A stretch of 64,000 bases of DNA from Lichenostomus cassidix (taxonomy: Eukaryota; Chordata; Aves; Passeriformes; Meliphagidae), in NCBI GenBank assembly GCA_008360975.2, contig CM039182.1, forward strand, positions 147,254,656-147,318,655. The letters run 5' to 3'. Shown one piece after another: positions 27,114 to 39,842 of this stretch. The notes beneath the pieces were generated by a model that searched no databases, was not told where the DNA came from, and saw only the letters and a program-made list of their open reading frames with translations. Made by a program: the position numbers and the translations under genes. Positions within the stretch are counted from its first letter, which is position 1, and every line of letters begins with the position of its first letter.

Positions 27114-28932
27114 TGTTTGACCCTGTATTTTCACACAGGTCTGGTTCTCACCATCTCCCTGGTGGTGCCACAGCAGCACTTGCACTGCAAGATGAATTCA
27201 GGTGGACACAAACCCTTGTGAATGTGCAAAAAAAAGATACACCTTCAAACCTTTCCATGCATCTAATCCCAAATGCATTGCCCTTTCCCAAAAGCCTGGC
27301 AGAGTGTGGGAGGAGTCAGAATTCCCAGCCCCAGCATCCCCACATGCTAGAGCTCTCAGTCCTGTGAATGTGGCAGTGTTGAGCCAATAACTCCTCCTTG
27401 CAGGATAAAGAAGGGGTGAGGCTGAGGTCACCCCCAGCCCTGTGCAGAGTCTTCACACCTCCTCCATCCACAGAGCTGTGTTCCTCAGCCACACAGGTTG
27501 GCTCTGAGCTCAGCCTGTTCGTGTGACTCATGCTGTCAGCTTTTAATTCAATCCCAGGTGTGCTCAGCACTGCCTGTCATCACCAATAGCTGTGAAATGG
27601 TTGTATTAATCCACTTACAACATACGAAGGTAGAACAGAGTCATTTTGCAGTAATGAATCACAGGCATGGAGATTTGAACATGGGGATTGGAAAGGAAAT
27701 TAAAGTCAAGTTTCCTGTATGGCTCATTCTCCTGCCCAGCAGCAGCTCAGACAGGAGAGAGAGTTCTTTTTGTTCATTAATAGCAGGGGCAGATCCAGTG
27801 CCACTTCCTGTCACCTGTGCCCTGTCCTGGACAGACTGACCACACGATGCCACTTGGGATTGGTGTTGGAAGTTGCCCAGCTGCTGCTCTCTGTCTTTTG
27901 TCACACAGAGAAAGCATGAGCTTCTGACTTCAGATGTAATTGGGCACAAACTTAGGGACTTGGATGAACCATGGTTCATTATAAAATACACATCTCTGAG
28001 AAATAATCCTAAATTAAACCCCATAGGTCCTACCTGGCCATGACAGAGAGGGCTCTTCAGGGGTCCTGTTGCAGGAAGAATAAAAACATACCTGAGCAGC
28101 TACTTACCTTTGTAAGAACATAACAACTTTTGCTTTTTCTAGACCTCTGAATAATGAGCAACACAGTAATCATATTAAAAAGGACTTTAAAGGCATGACC
28201 AGCTGCATTCAGTGTCAAGCATAACAGCCCTTAGAAGTGCTTAGTCACACTTTAACTCCTGTTATTATTTTCCAAGCCTGTATTTAACTCAGACAGAACT
28301 GTGGCTTTTTCTCACCCAGTGCAACATTGCCAGCGTGTTTAACCATAACCATCCCACAACAGCAGAAGGGCAGGTGTTGCACCTTCTTTCACTAATGCAA
28401 AAAACACAGGCTGAGAAAAATGTCTCAAGGTTTCACATGATTGTTGCCTTCAAAACATCTATGCCCAGGGCCAGCTTTTGCACTGATGTTCCTCTGGTAC
28501 CTCTGGTGAAGAACTACCTTGGAAAAATTTGGTTTTCTGACTACCAGAAGACTCAGGAGCTGTAGGGACCAATAAAGCAGAGAGAACTATGAAGAGTAAA
28601 CACAGGATGAAGAAAGAAATACAACAGAAAGAGGAGAGAGATATTCTTGCACATGCCACTGAAGGGTGACAGCTCCTTTCCTAGACAATGTCACTCAGTC
28701 CTAGCCAAGGGCTATTCTTTTGATCTTACAAGGCTGGGGATGTAGAATGAAGCCAACAGATCTGGGAAATCACAGTCATAGAAAGTGGGAAGAAGATAGT
28801 AGATTGACACACCCAAAATGGATGTGTAGGCATCCAGAAGAGTTCATTTTAAATTCATAAATAACAGGCAAAACTTTAGTGTTACTGTATGTTTACACTC
28901 TTTGCTGTGTAAATCCCCTCTGCTCTGAAGGT

Positions 28933-28954
28933 TTTTGTTGCTCTAGCAACAAAA
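28933..28954. promoter_or_regulatory. Perfect inverted repeat resembling an RFX X-box
   Basis: TTTTGTTGCT and AGCAACAAAA are exact reverse complements separated by CT. The core GTTGCT-CT-AGCAAC is close to the RFX-family X-box consensus (GTNRCC, 0-3 bases, RGYAAC), each half departing by one base. A polypurine tract follows (to about 29008). The inverted repeat is certain; factor binding is inference. Confidence 0.4.
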
Positions 28955-29010
28955 GGGAGGGAAAGGAGAAAAAAGAGAAGGGGGAATGAAAGGAAGGGGC
29001 AGAAAAAATA
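28951..29010 (+). other. Polypurine tract
   Basis: About 60 bases almost wholly A and G (broken by single T and C), immediately after the inverted repeat at 28933. Low-complexity DNA. Confidence 0.8.
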
Positions 29011-31847
29011 GTCTAATTGATACAAAAGTTCAGAAAATCAGAGAAAAGCAAATTGAAAGAACTAGTGGAATTTTTTGGAGAAAAATACAAGTATATATTA
29101 AAAAATAGAGCAGCAACTTCTCAAAAATATAAAATAGAATAGCTTTCAAATTAGTGTTTTCACAGCTGCAGGCTACAGAATTTATTGCTTGCAGTATGAA
29201 ACCTAATGATGTGGTGAAAAAAAATTTGCAAACTCTTCCATCCAGCCCTAGACAGACTGACAGCCCTAGAGATCAATGTCCATTATTAACTTGCTGACTT
29301 CATGCACAGCAAGGCAGAGCATGAAGTTCTCTGGTTCTCTTCAAATTTGGCTTAATTGGATCACCTACAGGATGAGAGGATAATTCAGCAGGCATGGCCT
29401 GCCACATCCCCACTGCACCCCTGAGCCTAGAACAAAGGCTCTGGTGAGGAGGGTGTGGACATCTGAGCAGTAAGTTGCCCTGGGACTATCTGTCCATGTC
29501 TTGAATCCCTCTGATCATGCAGGAGAGGGCAACTGATGCAGTCACTGTTGTTCTGAGCTGTCTTCAGTGCTGTGGCTTAGGAGAGAAATGCCCATGTCAG
29601 ACTCCTTGCAATGGAATCCTAATGAGACTTCAAAGGGAAAGGACCATGCTTCTACCTCCAAACCATTCTCCTTAGGGATTTAATCTAACCCAACTGAGCG
29701 TAATGGGAGTTCTCCATAATTTCTGTTGGTGCAGTACCAAATCTGTGTGGCCAGAGATGGGTTAGGGTCACAGATCACAGGTGTTGTGTTTTCTTCCCCT
29801 GATCATCACGCAGGAGCCTTGTCCTTACACAGGAACATCCTCCATCAAAATCTCCTAGTGGAATTCCCCTCTAGAAAATTAAAAAAAGCCTTCATTTTCT
29901 TAACAAATCATGCTTAAAAAAAAATTCATCGTGAAATTTCACAATTTGGTTCGCTAATATAACTAGAAATGCTACAAAGAGCTTAAACCCTCATTTAAAG
30001 GTGATAAGACAAGTCATGGTTTAGAAACGGGTTTCTTAAAGGAAGAAAGAAGCAATTTTATCACCTCATCAGTGAGAGACCCAGGGTCACTTTTATCCCT
30101 CAACTGCACCCTCACTACCACCCACCCCTGCCATTCCTTTGGTCTCTGTCTGCCCAAACAGCTCTGCTGGCAGAAGTCTCCAGCCAGGCTTTGCCTAGGT
30201 GGCCTTGTGCCTCAGCCAGACCCTGCAGACCCTCTGGTCCCACCTCCATCTGCTGCTTCCTTGACTCTATTGAGCATGGTGTCAGAGTAATGAGGCAGGA
30301 GTTGTCTGTACAGCCACTGACTCCATTATCTCACACAATATCAGGAGTGAATAAATGGCTGCTGGGTTTTTTAATGGTCTGCCAGAGGAGCCTTGTCGAT
30401 AATAATTCTTTAGTTGGGTTTGCTGGAAATTACAGCTGTCTCCTCTGCTCCAGCATCTTGCAGTTCTGCGGGAAATAGTTTTGAAACAGCTTCTCCAACA
30501 TTAGAAAAAAAGAGTAATGGGGGGGAAAAAAAGCAAATTTGTCCATGTTGAACATGTCTTCCTCCCTCTTAAGCAACTATAAACGAGACTCTCTGGTTTC
30601 TTATCTCTCACTCTCCTGCCTTATTATTTAGTTGTCAGTACTAGCAAGACCCTCTCTGGCTCTCAGTTACGGTTTTGGATTTATTTCAGTGATCCCAGCA
30701 CACTCCTGGATTCCCGACTGCAGCTAACTAATGCACATCTCAGCAGCATCCTGCCCCACAGGGCAACCTCAAAGGGATAAGGAGCTGAAAATCCTGATTC
30801 TGTCATGTTCCCTCTGAGCCAAAGGCAGCACAGCAGTGACACATCCTGCTCCCCCCAGAACCTTCCCCAGGTCCCACACTGGGCCATGCAATCCTCCACA
30901 AGCCTCTTGATCTCACAGAAAATGCAATAATTGCCTAAAAATCCCTGCCCCTGCTGTAACTGAGCCTGTGCTGGGTTCCTTCCCTGTTACGAGTTCTCTG
31001 TGCCACTGCTAGCAGTTTTTATTCCCATGTTATTCCTTGAAACAAAGAAAAAAGAGACCCTAAGTATGAACTGCTGGCCTGTTTATTGCAAAACCAGTCT
31101 CATCTAAAACTGATATGAAATTTCTCGGGGAGCAGAGACTCAGCTGGTGTGATTCGGACCTCTTCCTTTGAGACCTAAGTGGACTCATGCCACATTACAC
31201 CAAGTGCAGCTCTGATTTGGGGTATTTAATTCATTTCTGCTCTGGATGTTGTGCTGGCCATCCTGAGATGAGATATTTCTTGCAAGGTGTTCCCTTGCAC
31301 TTCAGGGAGAACTAACCTCTGCCTTCTATTATTTCAGCGACATGCAAAAATCTCTTCTAGGTGTTTCCCACCACAAATTGAAAGAGCTGGACCCCTTCTT
31401 ACCTTAAAAGCTTCAGACAGGCAGTAAATAAACCTGTCAGGTAAAGCTGTAACTGCAAGACATGGATCAGTGTGGTGGCCTGGTCATTTGGCAAGGGCAA
31501 GGGGTGGCCAAACTAAAACATGGCACCTGTGTTGTGAGTCTAAGTGGAGGGAAAAACAGGGCTGCTCTAGACCTGACAGAGAGCAGACAAAAAGTCCTGC
31601 ATCATTCCTCTCAGCCAGCAGTGCAGCATGATATATTCCATTCAAGAAGCGGCTCTGAAGCAGGAGGAGCAGTCTGAGGGTGGAGCAGCTACAAAATGTC
31701 CAGCTAGGGATGTTACTGTCATCTGTAGGGTCCAGGGAAATCACTGATTGGACATGCTGTGAGAAGAGAATGGATTTCTGTATGGCTCGAGATTAAAAAA
31801 TGGGAAACGGAGGACAAAACACATGCCTGTGGGGTGGCCAGGAATCC

Positions 31848-32358
31848 TAGAATGATAGAATAGTCTGAGTTGGAAGGGACTCTTCAGGATCATCAAGTCC
31901 AACTACTGGCTTCACCAAGGACAACCTCAATAATCATTCCATGCGCCTGAGAGTGTTGCTCAAACACTCCTTGAGCTCTGCCAGGCTTGGTGCTGTGACC
32001 ACTGCCCTGGGGAACCTGTTTAGTGCCAACCATCCTCTAGGGGAAGAAACTGTTCCTAATATCTGACCTAAACCTCCCCTGACACAGCTCCAGCTGATCC
32101 CTCACATCCTGTCCCTGTCACCAGAGAGAAATCAGTGTCTGCCCCTCCTCTTCCCCTCAAAAAGAACTTGCAGACTGCAATGAGGTCTCCCCTTGATCTC
32201 CTCCAGGGTAAACAGACCAAGTGTTCTCAGCTGCTCAGCAGCTTCCCCTCAAGGCTCTTCACCATCTTCATTATCTTCCTTTGGACACTCTCTAATGGCT
32301 TTGAAACTTTCTCATGTTTTGGTGCCCAAAACTGCGCACAGAACTCAAGGTGAGGCAG
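31848..32358 (-). repeat. CR1 LINE, 5'-truncated
   Basis: A roughly 510-base copy in minus orientation. The plus strand starts 'cctagaatgatagaatagtc' then 'gagttggaagggactcttca', 'caagtccaactactggctt', 'ctcaaacactccttgagctc', the 'tgaggtctccccttgatctc' block and ends near 'gcgcacagaactcaaggtga'. It belongs to a different CR1 subfamily than the 8.35 kb copy (the 'attccatgcgcctgagagtg' segment is specific to it and to 46.2-46.45 kb). Confidence 0.95.
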
Positions 32359-33737
32359 GACAAGACTGGGACAGTGGTGTTTTGGGAAGGGCCTGGAGAA
32401 AAGGAGAGTGGGACACATAAAGAAAGCTACAGGAGGGAAGCACTGCCAAGTCCTTGGCTGATGTGTGTCTGCCAGAGCAGGGAAAAGCATCCAAGAGATG
32501 GCAAGTAGTGGAAGGTAGGAAGAACCACAGGAGAGGGCAAGGGAGTGCTGATGGCAAAGAGATTCAAGGTGGAAAAAGCAGATGGAGAAATTTGTTCAGA
32601 AAGAAAATCTCCACCAATGCTTAGGAAGTGAAGAGAAACCACTTCCAGAAGAACCACTTTGGAAAACAAGAAAATAACTTCCTCTGAATCAAATAGCTTT
32701 CAGAGAAACTATGAATGACAGGACTCAACAAAAGGTTGATTTTTGTGTGAGCCAGTTCACCTCCTTTTAAGCTCTCAGGCTAAAACACCAGCTACTTGCA
32801 AGGCCTGTTAAACCCTGTCTCCTGTCCTCCAGCCAGCAGGACAAACACAATGTTTGATGTCATCTCAGTGCACGCAAAGCTAAAAGGGGCTAAAGACTCT
32901 TTATGCTCTGTAGACCTCTAAACACTGACCTTCTTTTAAACTTGGCAGTCAGTCAGTTTTAAAACTGCCACACAGCAGAGAAAAGTTGGGCATTCTTCGC
33001 CTCATCTTTTATTCTATGTTTCTTCCTGAGTTTTTCCTCAGAGAGGGACAGACACCTCATGGATGAAGTCTCCCATCTACTTGCAGGAATTATGTCCTTT
33101 AACAGGGTTAAACTCAAACCATTAGAAGGCAAACTGAATTCAACAAACACGTGTTTCCAGACAAACTGAATTTGCTTTCACTCAGTTAATTAGGATAAGC
33201 TTCCATTCTCACATCAACTGTTTTGCATTTGTACACAGGCATGGCCTCCTCTTCTTCCCCCTGCAATTGCCAGCAGAAGGTCTGCAGATTTTCAGACATA
33301 CACCTCATGGCTTTTCTGTAGCTCATTCAAAAGCACCTTCTGGTTCTCACAAGACTCTTCCTAGACTTTGATATCCAACACCTCCTGGAGAAGGCATCTC
33401 AGTTGTCATTGTCATTTCTCAGGCCTTCAAAAGAAAAACCTACCATAAAAAAGAAAAAAAAGAAAAGCAGACGAAAAGCACTCAAGAAAGAAGACAGAAA
33501 GTTGTTAAAAAAGAAAACATCTTTCTTTTCTTCACCTTGTCCCAAACAGACAGCTTCAACCCTCTTGTAGGCCAGCACAGATTAGTTTAGGAAATCAGAA
33601 ATAAGAAGTGGCCTAGAAAACACCCATCCCAGGACTTGGTGGTACTGTTGTTGTTGCCCCATCTCAGTAGCAGGGTTGGTCACATGTACCTGTCTTTCAA
33701 TGTCCTTCATTATATGCCAAAACAAAGAGCCATAAGA

Positions 33738-33787
33738 CATTATTATTATTTTTTTTTATTATTATTATTATTGTTATTATTATTATC
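33738..33787 (+). repeat. (ATT)n trinucleotide microsatellite
   Basis: ATT repeated with one T9 interruption and one G substitution. Plain simple-sequence repeat. Confidence 0.95.
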
Positions 33788-36700
33788 CAAAGATTCCTGT
33801 TTGCTGTATCCTAAGGCACTCCCAGAGTGGTTGTTCAAAAAGGGGAGCACAGTTCACAATGAACATCTTTTTCAAAATTTTAACATCATATCATATTTTC
33901 ACCTTTTCTTCTTCTCCCCAATGTGTTTCAGAGGCCTGAAGTGCTTTTAGCTGCTCTTAGATCTGCAGAATAAGGCCAAATTCACTCATCGACTTAGCCC
34001 ACTTCTTCTAAGATAGATGCAAGCCCACAGGAGCCTAAAGCACTGCAGAAGCTGAATCTTAATCAGAGATATTTGGTTATACCAAAGTCCCAAGAACATC
34101 CTTACCTGGCGGCAACCTTTGTCTTTCAACTCTTCTTCCATGTGTTTTCTTTTGAGTCTAAGTCCGTGAAGCTTCTTAATCAAATCACAAAATAATCAGC
34201 TTGTGATTACATTTTAAGGGATAAATAGCACATGGCCAGCATTAATCAGTCATTACACCCCAGGTGGGTGGCTAATTCCCAAGGACTTCCAATAAAATCT
34301 AGAAAGTGCTATGTTTTTCCTTGAACGCAGTAGCCTTCAACCGAATCAAGTGGAATTTTTTTCTCACGTCTAATTTGTTAACACTGCAGATCTCAGAATA
34401 GATATTGGCAACGCTGCTAATAAAAACATTTAAAAGTTATTACCCTCATTGAAGTTCTATAGGATTTTATTAGAGCTAATGCAATTCCCCCAGACTCTAA
34501 TGGTAAAACCGCACTTTTCAAATCTTCTTACAGGAGTATCATTGCCATTACTATACTTATTGCTTTCCTTAAATACCAAAATATATCAAGGAGGAGAAAG
34601 AGATTGTGTAAGCAGGTACATTTCCCACAAAACATCGTATTAACCATGCTCTAGCATACCTCCTAAATCGATAGATTTATAACTGGGAGACAAAAGCAGG
34701 AAAGGTCAAGGGGTTGGGTCATTGTGAATTAGTTGGTGATCAATCCTGGCTGAAGACATGACTTTTCAGTTCCCATACTACAGAAAACCCCAGCCCCCAC
34801 CACATTTTGTTGTGTTATGCTTTTCCCATTATGCAATGTAGTTTTAAGAAGTGCACCCTACAGATTGTGACTGCTTTACTAATATTCTCATCAAGCCAAA
34901 ATGTTCAGTTGTTGCAGCGCAGTGGGTGGAGGGGGGGATAAAATCTTTAAAAATAGATCCTAAAGTCTTTACTTAGATTCCAAAAAAATTTCTTAAAAAA
35001 AAAATTTAAAAGAAATCCAAGCTACCACACACTCCCCCATTCGTCTGAAAGTGATTTGTTGGCAAGAATAGAAATTTGGTTTCCAAGGTACAGTGAAAGA
35101 GCATAGAGACAGCCTGAGGAATGGGATAAATATGCCATATTTCTCAGTTACACAAGGTGCTGTAGCTAAGGGGAGAGGCAAAGGGGGTACCAGTGTGAAG
35201 ATGCTTGCCAAAAACGCCTCAGAACATTTGCATGTAATGCCTTGTGTTGGAAAGTGGAGTACAGGTGTGACTCACTGCTGAGGCAGCCCTGCCAGCCGCT
35301 CTGCACAGACCCTGCAGGGCTGAGAGATCCTTTACAGCTTGCTCAGACAAATTCCATGTGCCAGCTGCTCCTTGAATGGGGACAGACTCCCTCCAGCTTT
35401 CACAGAAGGACCCAGTGACACTCGCATTGCCTGTGATCCTTCAATGGGTCAGAATCCTGCAGGAGCTTCTGGCATTTCTGGTGCTTTTGCTGCAAAAATC
35501 AGGATTTAGAGAGATGCAGTCCTGCACGGCCCTTTCCCAGGCTGTCAGCTCTCCTTGCCTGCAGAAATGCAGCCAGAACTGCCAGAGCTACCAAGGGACA
35601 GGGTGGCTTTCCAGATAGACCTGAGGCTAAGGTGTAGGGGCATGAAATCCAGATCTTTGGGTGTTCTGTTCCCTACAGAGCCCCTTGCAAGAGAAGGTGG
35701 ATTTAATTCCACCTTAATTTGCACACAGTTCTGAGGCTGCTGCTCAGCCTGGGGCAAAGCATCAGAGGTTGTGGGAGAAAGGTTTGGATGAGCAGTCCTG
35801 TCACAGGCTGAGATGCTTTGTGGGAGTCAGAGTCTGCAGTGGGATGAGTTTCACAAAGACTGGAGCATTCTCAGAGCTCTTCTCCACTGAGATGCCCCTT
35901 CTCAGGCTCAGCCTGCAGACCAGAGGCTCTCAGGTGGATGTCCAACCATTCTGCAGGTGCTGGGGCTGCCTTTGTTCTTTGGTCTTTGCCAGTTCTCCAC
36001 ACAGGGTCCCTTTTGCTCCTGTGCACCCTGAGGGTCCTGGAACCCAACTAAAAGGAACACTGGGCTAAACTGGACTGTGAATGAGTCAGAAATGAGAGAT
36101 CAGAAATCAACACAAGTGCTGGAGAGGTGAGAGCAGTGTTCTTCAGGTTACCATGCCTGGAGCAGCCCTGGGAAGGCTGCAGTGCATGAAGTAAAGACCA
36201 GATTAACTGTGTTGGACACTTGTTCATGCCTCATTGTGAGGTTCACTTTGTGACCCAGCTTTCTTTGCAAAGTTCTTCTTCCAGGCACCATTTTTAGCAT
36301 AAAAATATTGCTTTAGCTGTCTATCAATCAATCCATCAATCAGCCTCATTGATGTGAAACCATTACCAATACTGGGATATTACCTGCTAACTGATATACA
36401 ACAATGGATAGTGGCCATTCCATTTCATTCCAACTTCTCCCCTTCAGGAATAAGAGATCTCAGCTCTTTCTTACGAAGAGCAGCCCCTCAAGTCACATTT
36501 CCCATTCCACAGCCCATGGGGGCTTCATCTCAAGCTTGTGGTGATGTGAAGGTCAACCAAGGACAAGGAGCTGCCCTGGGTGCACTACAGAGAAAACACC
36601 CAAACACACTCATGCATACATATTTTCTTCCCCTGTGATAACTACAAGTACCTTTGCATTCCTGGATTACCCCATAAAAAACTCTGAACCTTTGATTTTT

Positions 36701-37236
36701 TCCAGGTGGGCCCAGCTGGAAGCATCTACAAACTTCTGTGGTGGGGTGGGAAAATACACCAACTCTGTGTGTGTCTTTCCAGCCTGTGGGATCGGCAGGG
36801 GAAGAATTAATAGGTTGAAAGGTATCAAGACCCAGACACCCTTCTGTGAACAGTCTACAGTGTAGCCAAAGCTTCTTGCAGGTTATTTGCAGGAATTGCA
36901 TCCTGAAAGTCAATAGAAGAGAAAAGAGACAGGCATAAGACACCAAACACACTTCTTGTGCCTCCACCTAAAACCAGAGAGCAGAAATCCCCCAGGTCAG
37001 GGATGCCCTAGCTGCTGCATGGCAGTGAGCTACACAGCACTGATCTACCCCATGAGCAGAGATGTTTCTCAGGGTTACCTCTCCAGGCTGAGAGACCCCT
37101 TACCCACCATCTGATATCTAGAAGGAGATAAGCAATATTTCACATTGGGCCTAAAAGTGCATTGCATGCTAGCACCATTTATATATATCCAGCTATAGCT
37201 TAGTTATTTGAAGTGCAGCAAGTAGTTGAGTATTTG

Positions 37237-37445
37237 ACCACTTTTTAAATCACTTTCAAAATCATTGTCAAATCACTGTCTAAATTATCATTCAAATAAT
37301 CATCTAAATCACCTTTAAATGTTTGTCAAATCATTGTCAACTCCTTGTTAAGTCACTGTTTAACTAACATTCCATCGTTGCTAATCACCAATTGATTTTC
37401 ACTCAATCACTGATTAATTTCCATCTGATCATTTGATCATTAACA
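37237..37445 (+). repeat. Degenerate 11-12 bp tandem repeat
   Basis: About ten imperfect units close to AAATCAYTGTC start at 37247, 37258, 37270, about 37282, 37294, about 37306, 37317, 37328, 37339 and 37350, then the pattern fades into looser 'tcaatcactgatt'-like pieces to 37445. The spacing is 11 or 12 bases throughout. No known transposon family was recognised. A decayed minisatellite is the simplest reading. Confidence 0.75.
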
Positions 37446-39569
37446 AAGACTTTAAGTTAACCCCATAGCTAGGGATGCTCATAATTCTCCTGTGACAGAA
37501 GTCTCAAGGGCAAGCTGAGGGGACATGGTTAAGCAAAGCAATTTTGGCACATTTAACCCTAAACCTGCCAGCTATACCCAAAAGTCACCACGCTGTTACA
37601 CCACACTCCCTGTGGAGCCTGGAACTCCACTGAAGCTGAGCTGGAAATGCATATGATTCACAACACAGATAGCATCTAATGGTTGGGTTATTTTCCTTTA
37701 ATAAACCTTTCCTGAACCCAACTCTTTTTCCTTTCTGTGTTCCCACCCCTCATCCTGCTTCCGCCAATAAAGGCATTTCCTACTGCAGCCACAGGAATAC
37801 TCCATCACTGCACCAAAATTTCCTACAGCCTTCCCAGCATTTGTCCTCTGAAATACCTGAATCTGTATGAAGGCTTTCACATAGTTAAATTGCTCACAGT
37901 AAAACCAGGAGAAGAGACTTGTTGAAAAGTCAACCAACAGGTAGCTGGGTCAGCTCTGCTCCTCTTTCCCTGCCAGCATTTGGTGTAAACCTCTGCAGGG
38001 TGGAGGGTGGGCAGTGGAGGAGGGATGGAGCATGCCTATGCTGAAGCAATGCTCTGTCTCCCCTGAACTCAGCCATCACAGGTTTCAGCCACAGGCTTTT
38101 GATTTGAAATCCCTCATTTTCATGGTGTGTTTATCAATTTGAGCAGATAAAGCATTGGGTAAATTGAATAGCTTATTAACTTTCAAGACAGTTACGTAGC
38201 ATCCTGATTATATAATTCAGATATTTTGTTGTAGAACTATATTAGGTTTGGGTATTAAACCACATTTTTAAATTTATTTTCCAGTGAGTATGCACATGGG
38301 TTATTCCTAGGTGGAGGAATATATTGTTGCAAGCCTGGACTGTGCCCAATCTCACCTGGAACATGGGGAAAAGGTGCAGCTCTGGTGACGTGGTGGGCAC
38401 TGTCATTTGTGTTCTGCTCACTGGAAATGCCCCTGTTTGTATTCAGTGAGTGTGGGGCATCCCTGCTGAAGAGATCAGGGTGGAATGGGTGGCACTGGGA
38501 TGGCACTGCAGGACTGGCAGAGCTCATCTGGACTGCAGGATGTGGCCAGAGGGATCAGTGCAGGTGATTTCAGGCTTTGCTGTGCAGCTCCTGGGGGAAA
38601 CAGCAGCACTACTTTTCAGAAGGATTATTTTTCATCTGATTTCACTTCTTCTTGCCAGTAAAAGATTCCTGCAAACACTGAGCTTTTAAATTAAAGGGAG
38701 TTAATGAAAGTGTACCTGTGGTAACTATTACCAGATCCCTTGTACATTCAACAGTCGCATTAAGATGATTTCTTATCATCTCTAAATCCATTCCAGAGGT
38801 ATGTTCTTGCTGTTACAGCCCTCCTGTGCACCATTGCAGGTACAGGTTTGCTGCCCAGCATGGCAGATAAAATACTGTCCAACTGTGTTGCTACAGCCCT
38901 GACTTGGTTTTTTATTTTTTAATTTTTTTTTTCTGAGACAGATGAGCTGGGGCTTACCAGGAGCCCTGCTCAACCTTGCCTGTGGATAAAGCATGTTCTT
39001 GTTCCCACATCCCCTGGGCATTCCTAATGCAAATGGATACTTCACCTAAAAGGAGAGATCTTCTGTTCTAAGAACAGCAATGCAGTTTTCAGCTGAGACT
39101 GTGCTGTGTTGTATGAAACAATATCAAACAAGACAGAAATGGAATATTGGTTTGGTGTAGACAGGGCTGCTGCAGCCGCTCCACCCTGAATGGATTAGGC
39201 AGGGTTTACTAGCAAGGCAGACTGTCCAAAATACATTTGGTGCATTGTCAGTCACAGGTAGCCTGTGAAATACAGATTTTCATACAGCAGTCGCTTCATT
39301 TTGATTGAACCAGGTTCTCGTCCCTGAGCTCTTCTCTCTGACACAGACAGAGTTTTGCCACTCTTTTAGTTTTGGTTCAATTCTGAATCATTGATTGTTC
39401 CTAATTCACAATGCCTGGGTTTTTGTGGGGGGATATTTCTTTACTGAGAGGTCAGGTCAAACACTGGAAGCAGTTTCCTAGAAAACTGGTCAGTGCCCCA
39501 AGCTTGTCAGTGTTTAAGAGTCATTTGCATAATGACCTTAATAACATGCTTTAATTTTTGGTCAGCACC

Positions 39570-39632
39570 AAAGTGGTCAGGCAGTTGGACTGGATGACCA
39601 TTGTAGGTCCCTTCCAACTAAAATAGTCTTCT
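39570..39632 (+). repeat. CR1 LINE 3'-end stub leading into a pentanucleotide array
   Basis: 'ggcagttggactggatgacc' and 'attgtaggtcccttccaact' are the last bases of CR1 before the tail. In place of the usual ATTCTATG octamers, the tail passes directly into the TCTTC array at 39627. The array was probably seeded by the CR1 tail. Confidence 0.8.
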
Positions 39633-39842
39633 TTCTCTTCTCTTCTCTTTTCTCTTCTCTTCTCTTCTCTTCTCTTCTTCTCTTCTCTTCTCTTCTCTTC
39701 TCTTCTCTTCTCTCTTTTCTCTTCTCTTCTCTTCTCTTCTCTTCTCTTCTCTTCTCTTCTCTTCTCTTCTCTTCTCTTCTCTTCTCTTCTTTTTCTCTTT
39801 TCTCTTTTCTCTTTTCTCTTTTTTCTCTTTTCTCTTCTCTTC
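39627..39842 (+). repeat. (TCTTC)n pentanucleotide microsatellite, about 215 bp
   Basis: Tandem TCTTC (AGAAG on the other strand) with interspersed TTTTC blocks, especially between 39790 and 39830 where units become TTTTC-rich. Begins at the 3' end of a CR1 stub. A pure polypyrimidine tract with mirror symmetry, hence able in principle to form triplex (H-) DNA. Confidence 0.98.

Larger units (their letters stand above)
27114..31847. other. Gene-free region with X-box-like palindrome
   Basis: No gene recognised. The inverted repeat at 28933-28954 and the following polypurine tract are the only notable items. Confidence 0.55.
32359..39569. other. Gene-free region with (ATT)n and the 11-12 bp degenerate repeat
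   Basis: No gene recognised. A stretch at about 34200-34650 is AT-rich, free of simple repeats, and has a few CpGs despite the CpG-poor background, which makes it a modest candidate for a conserved non-coding element. Confidence 0.55.
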
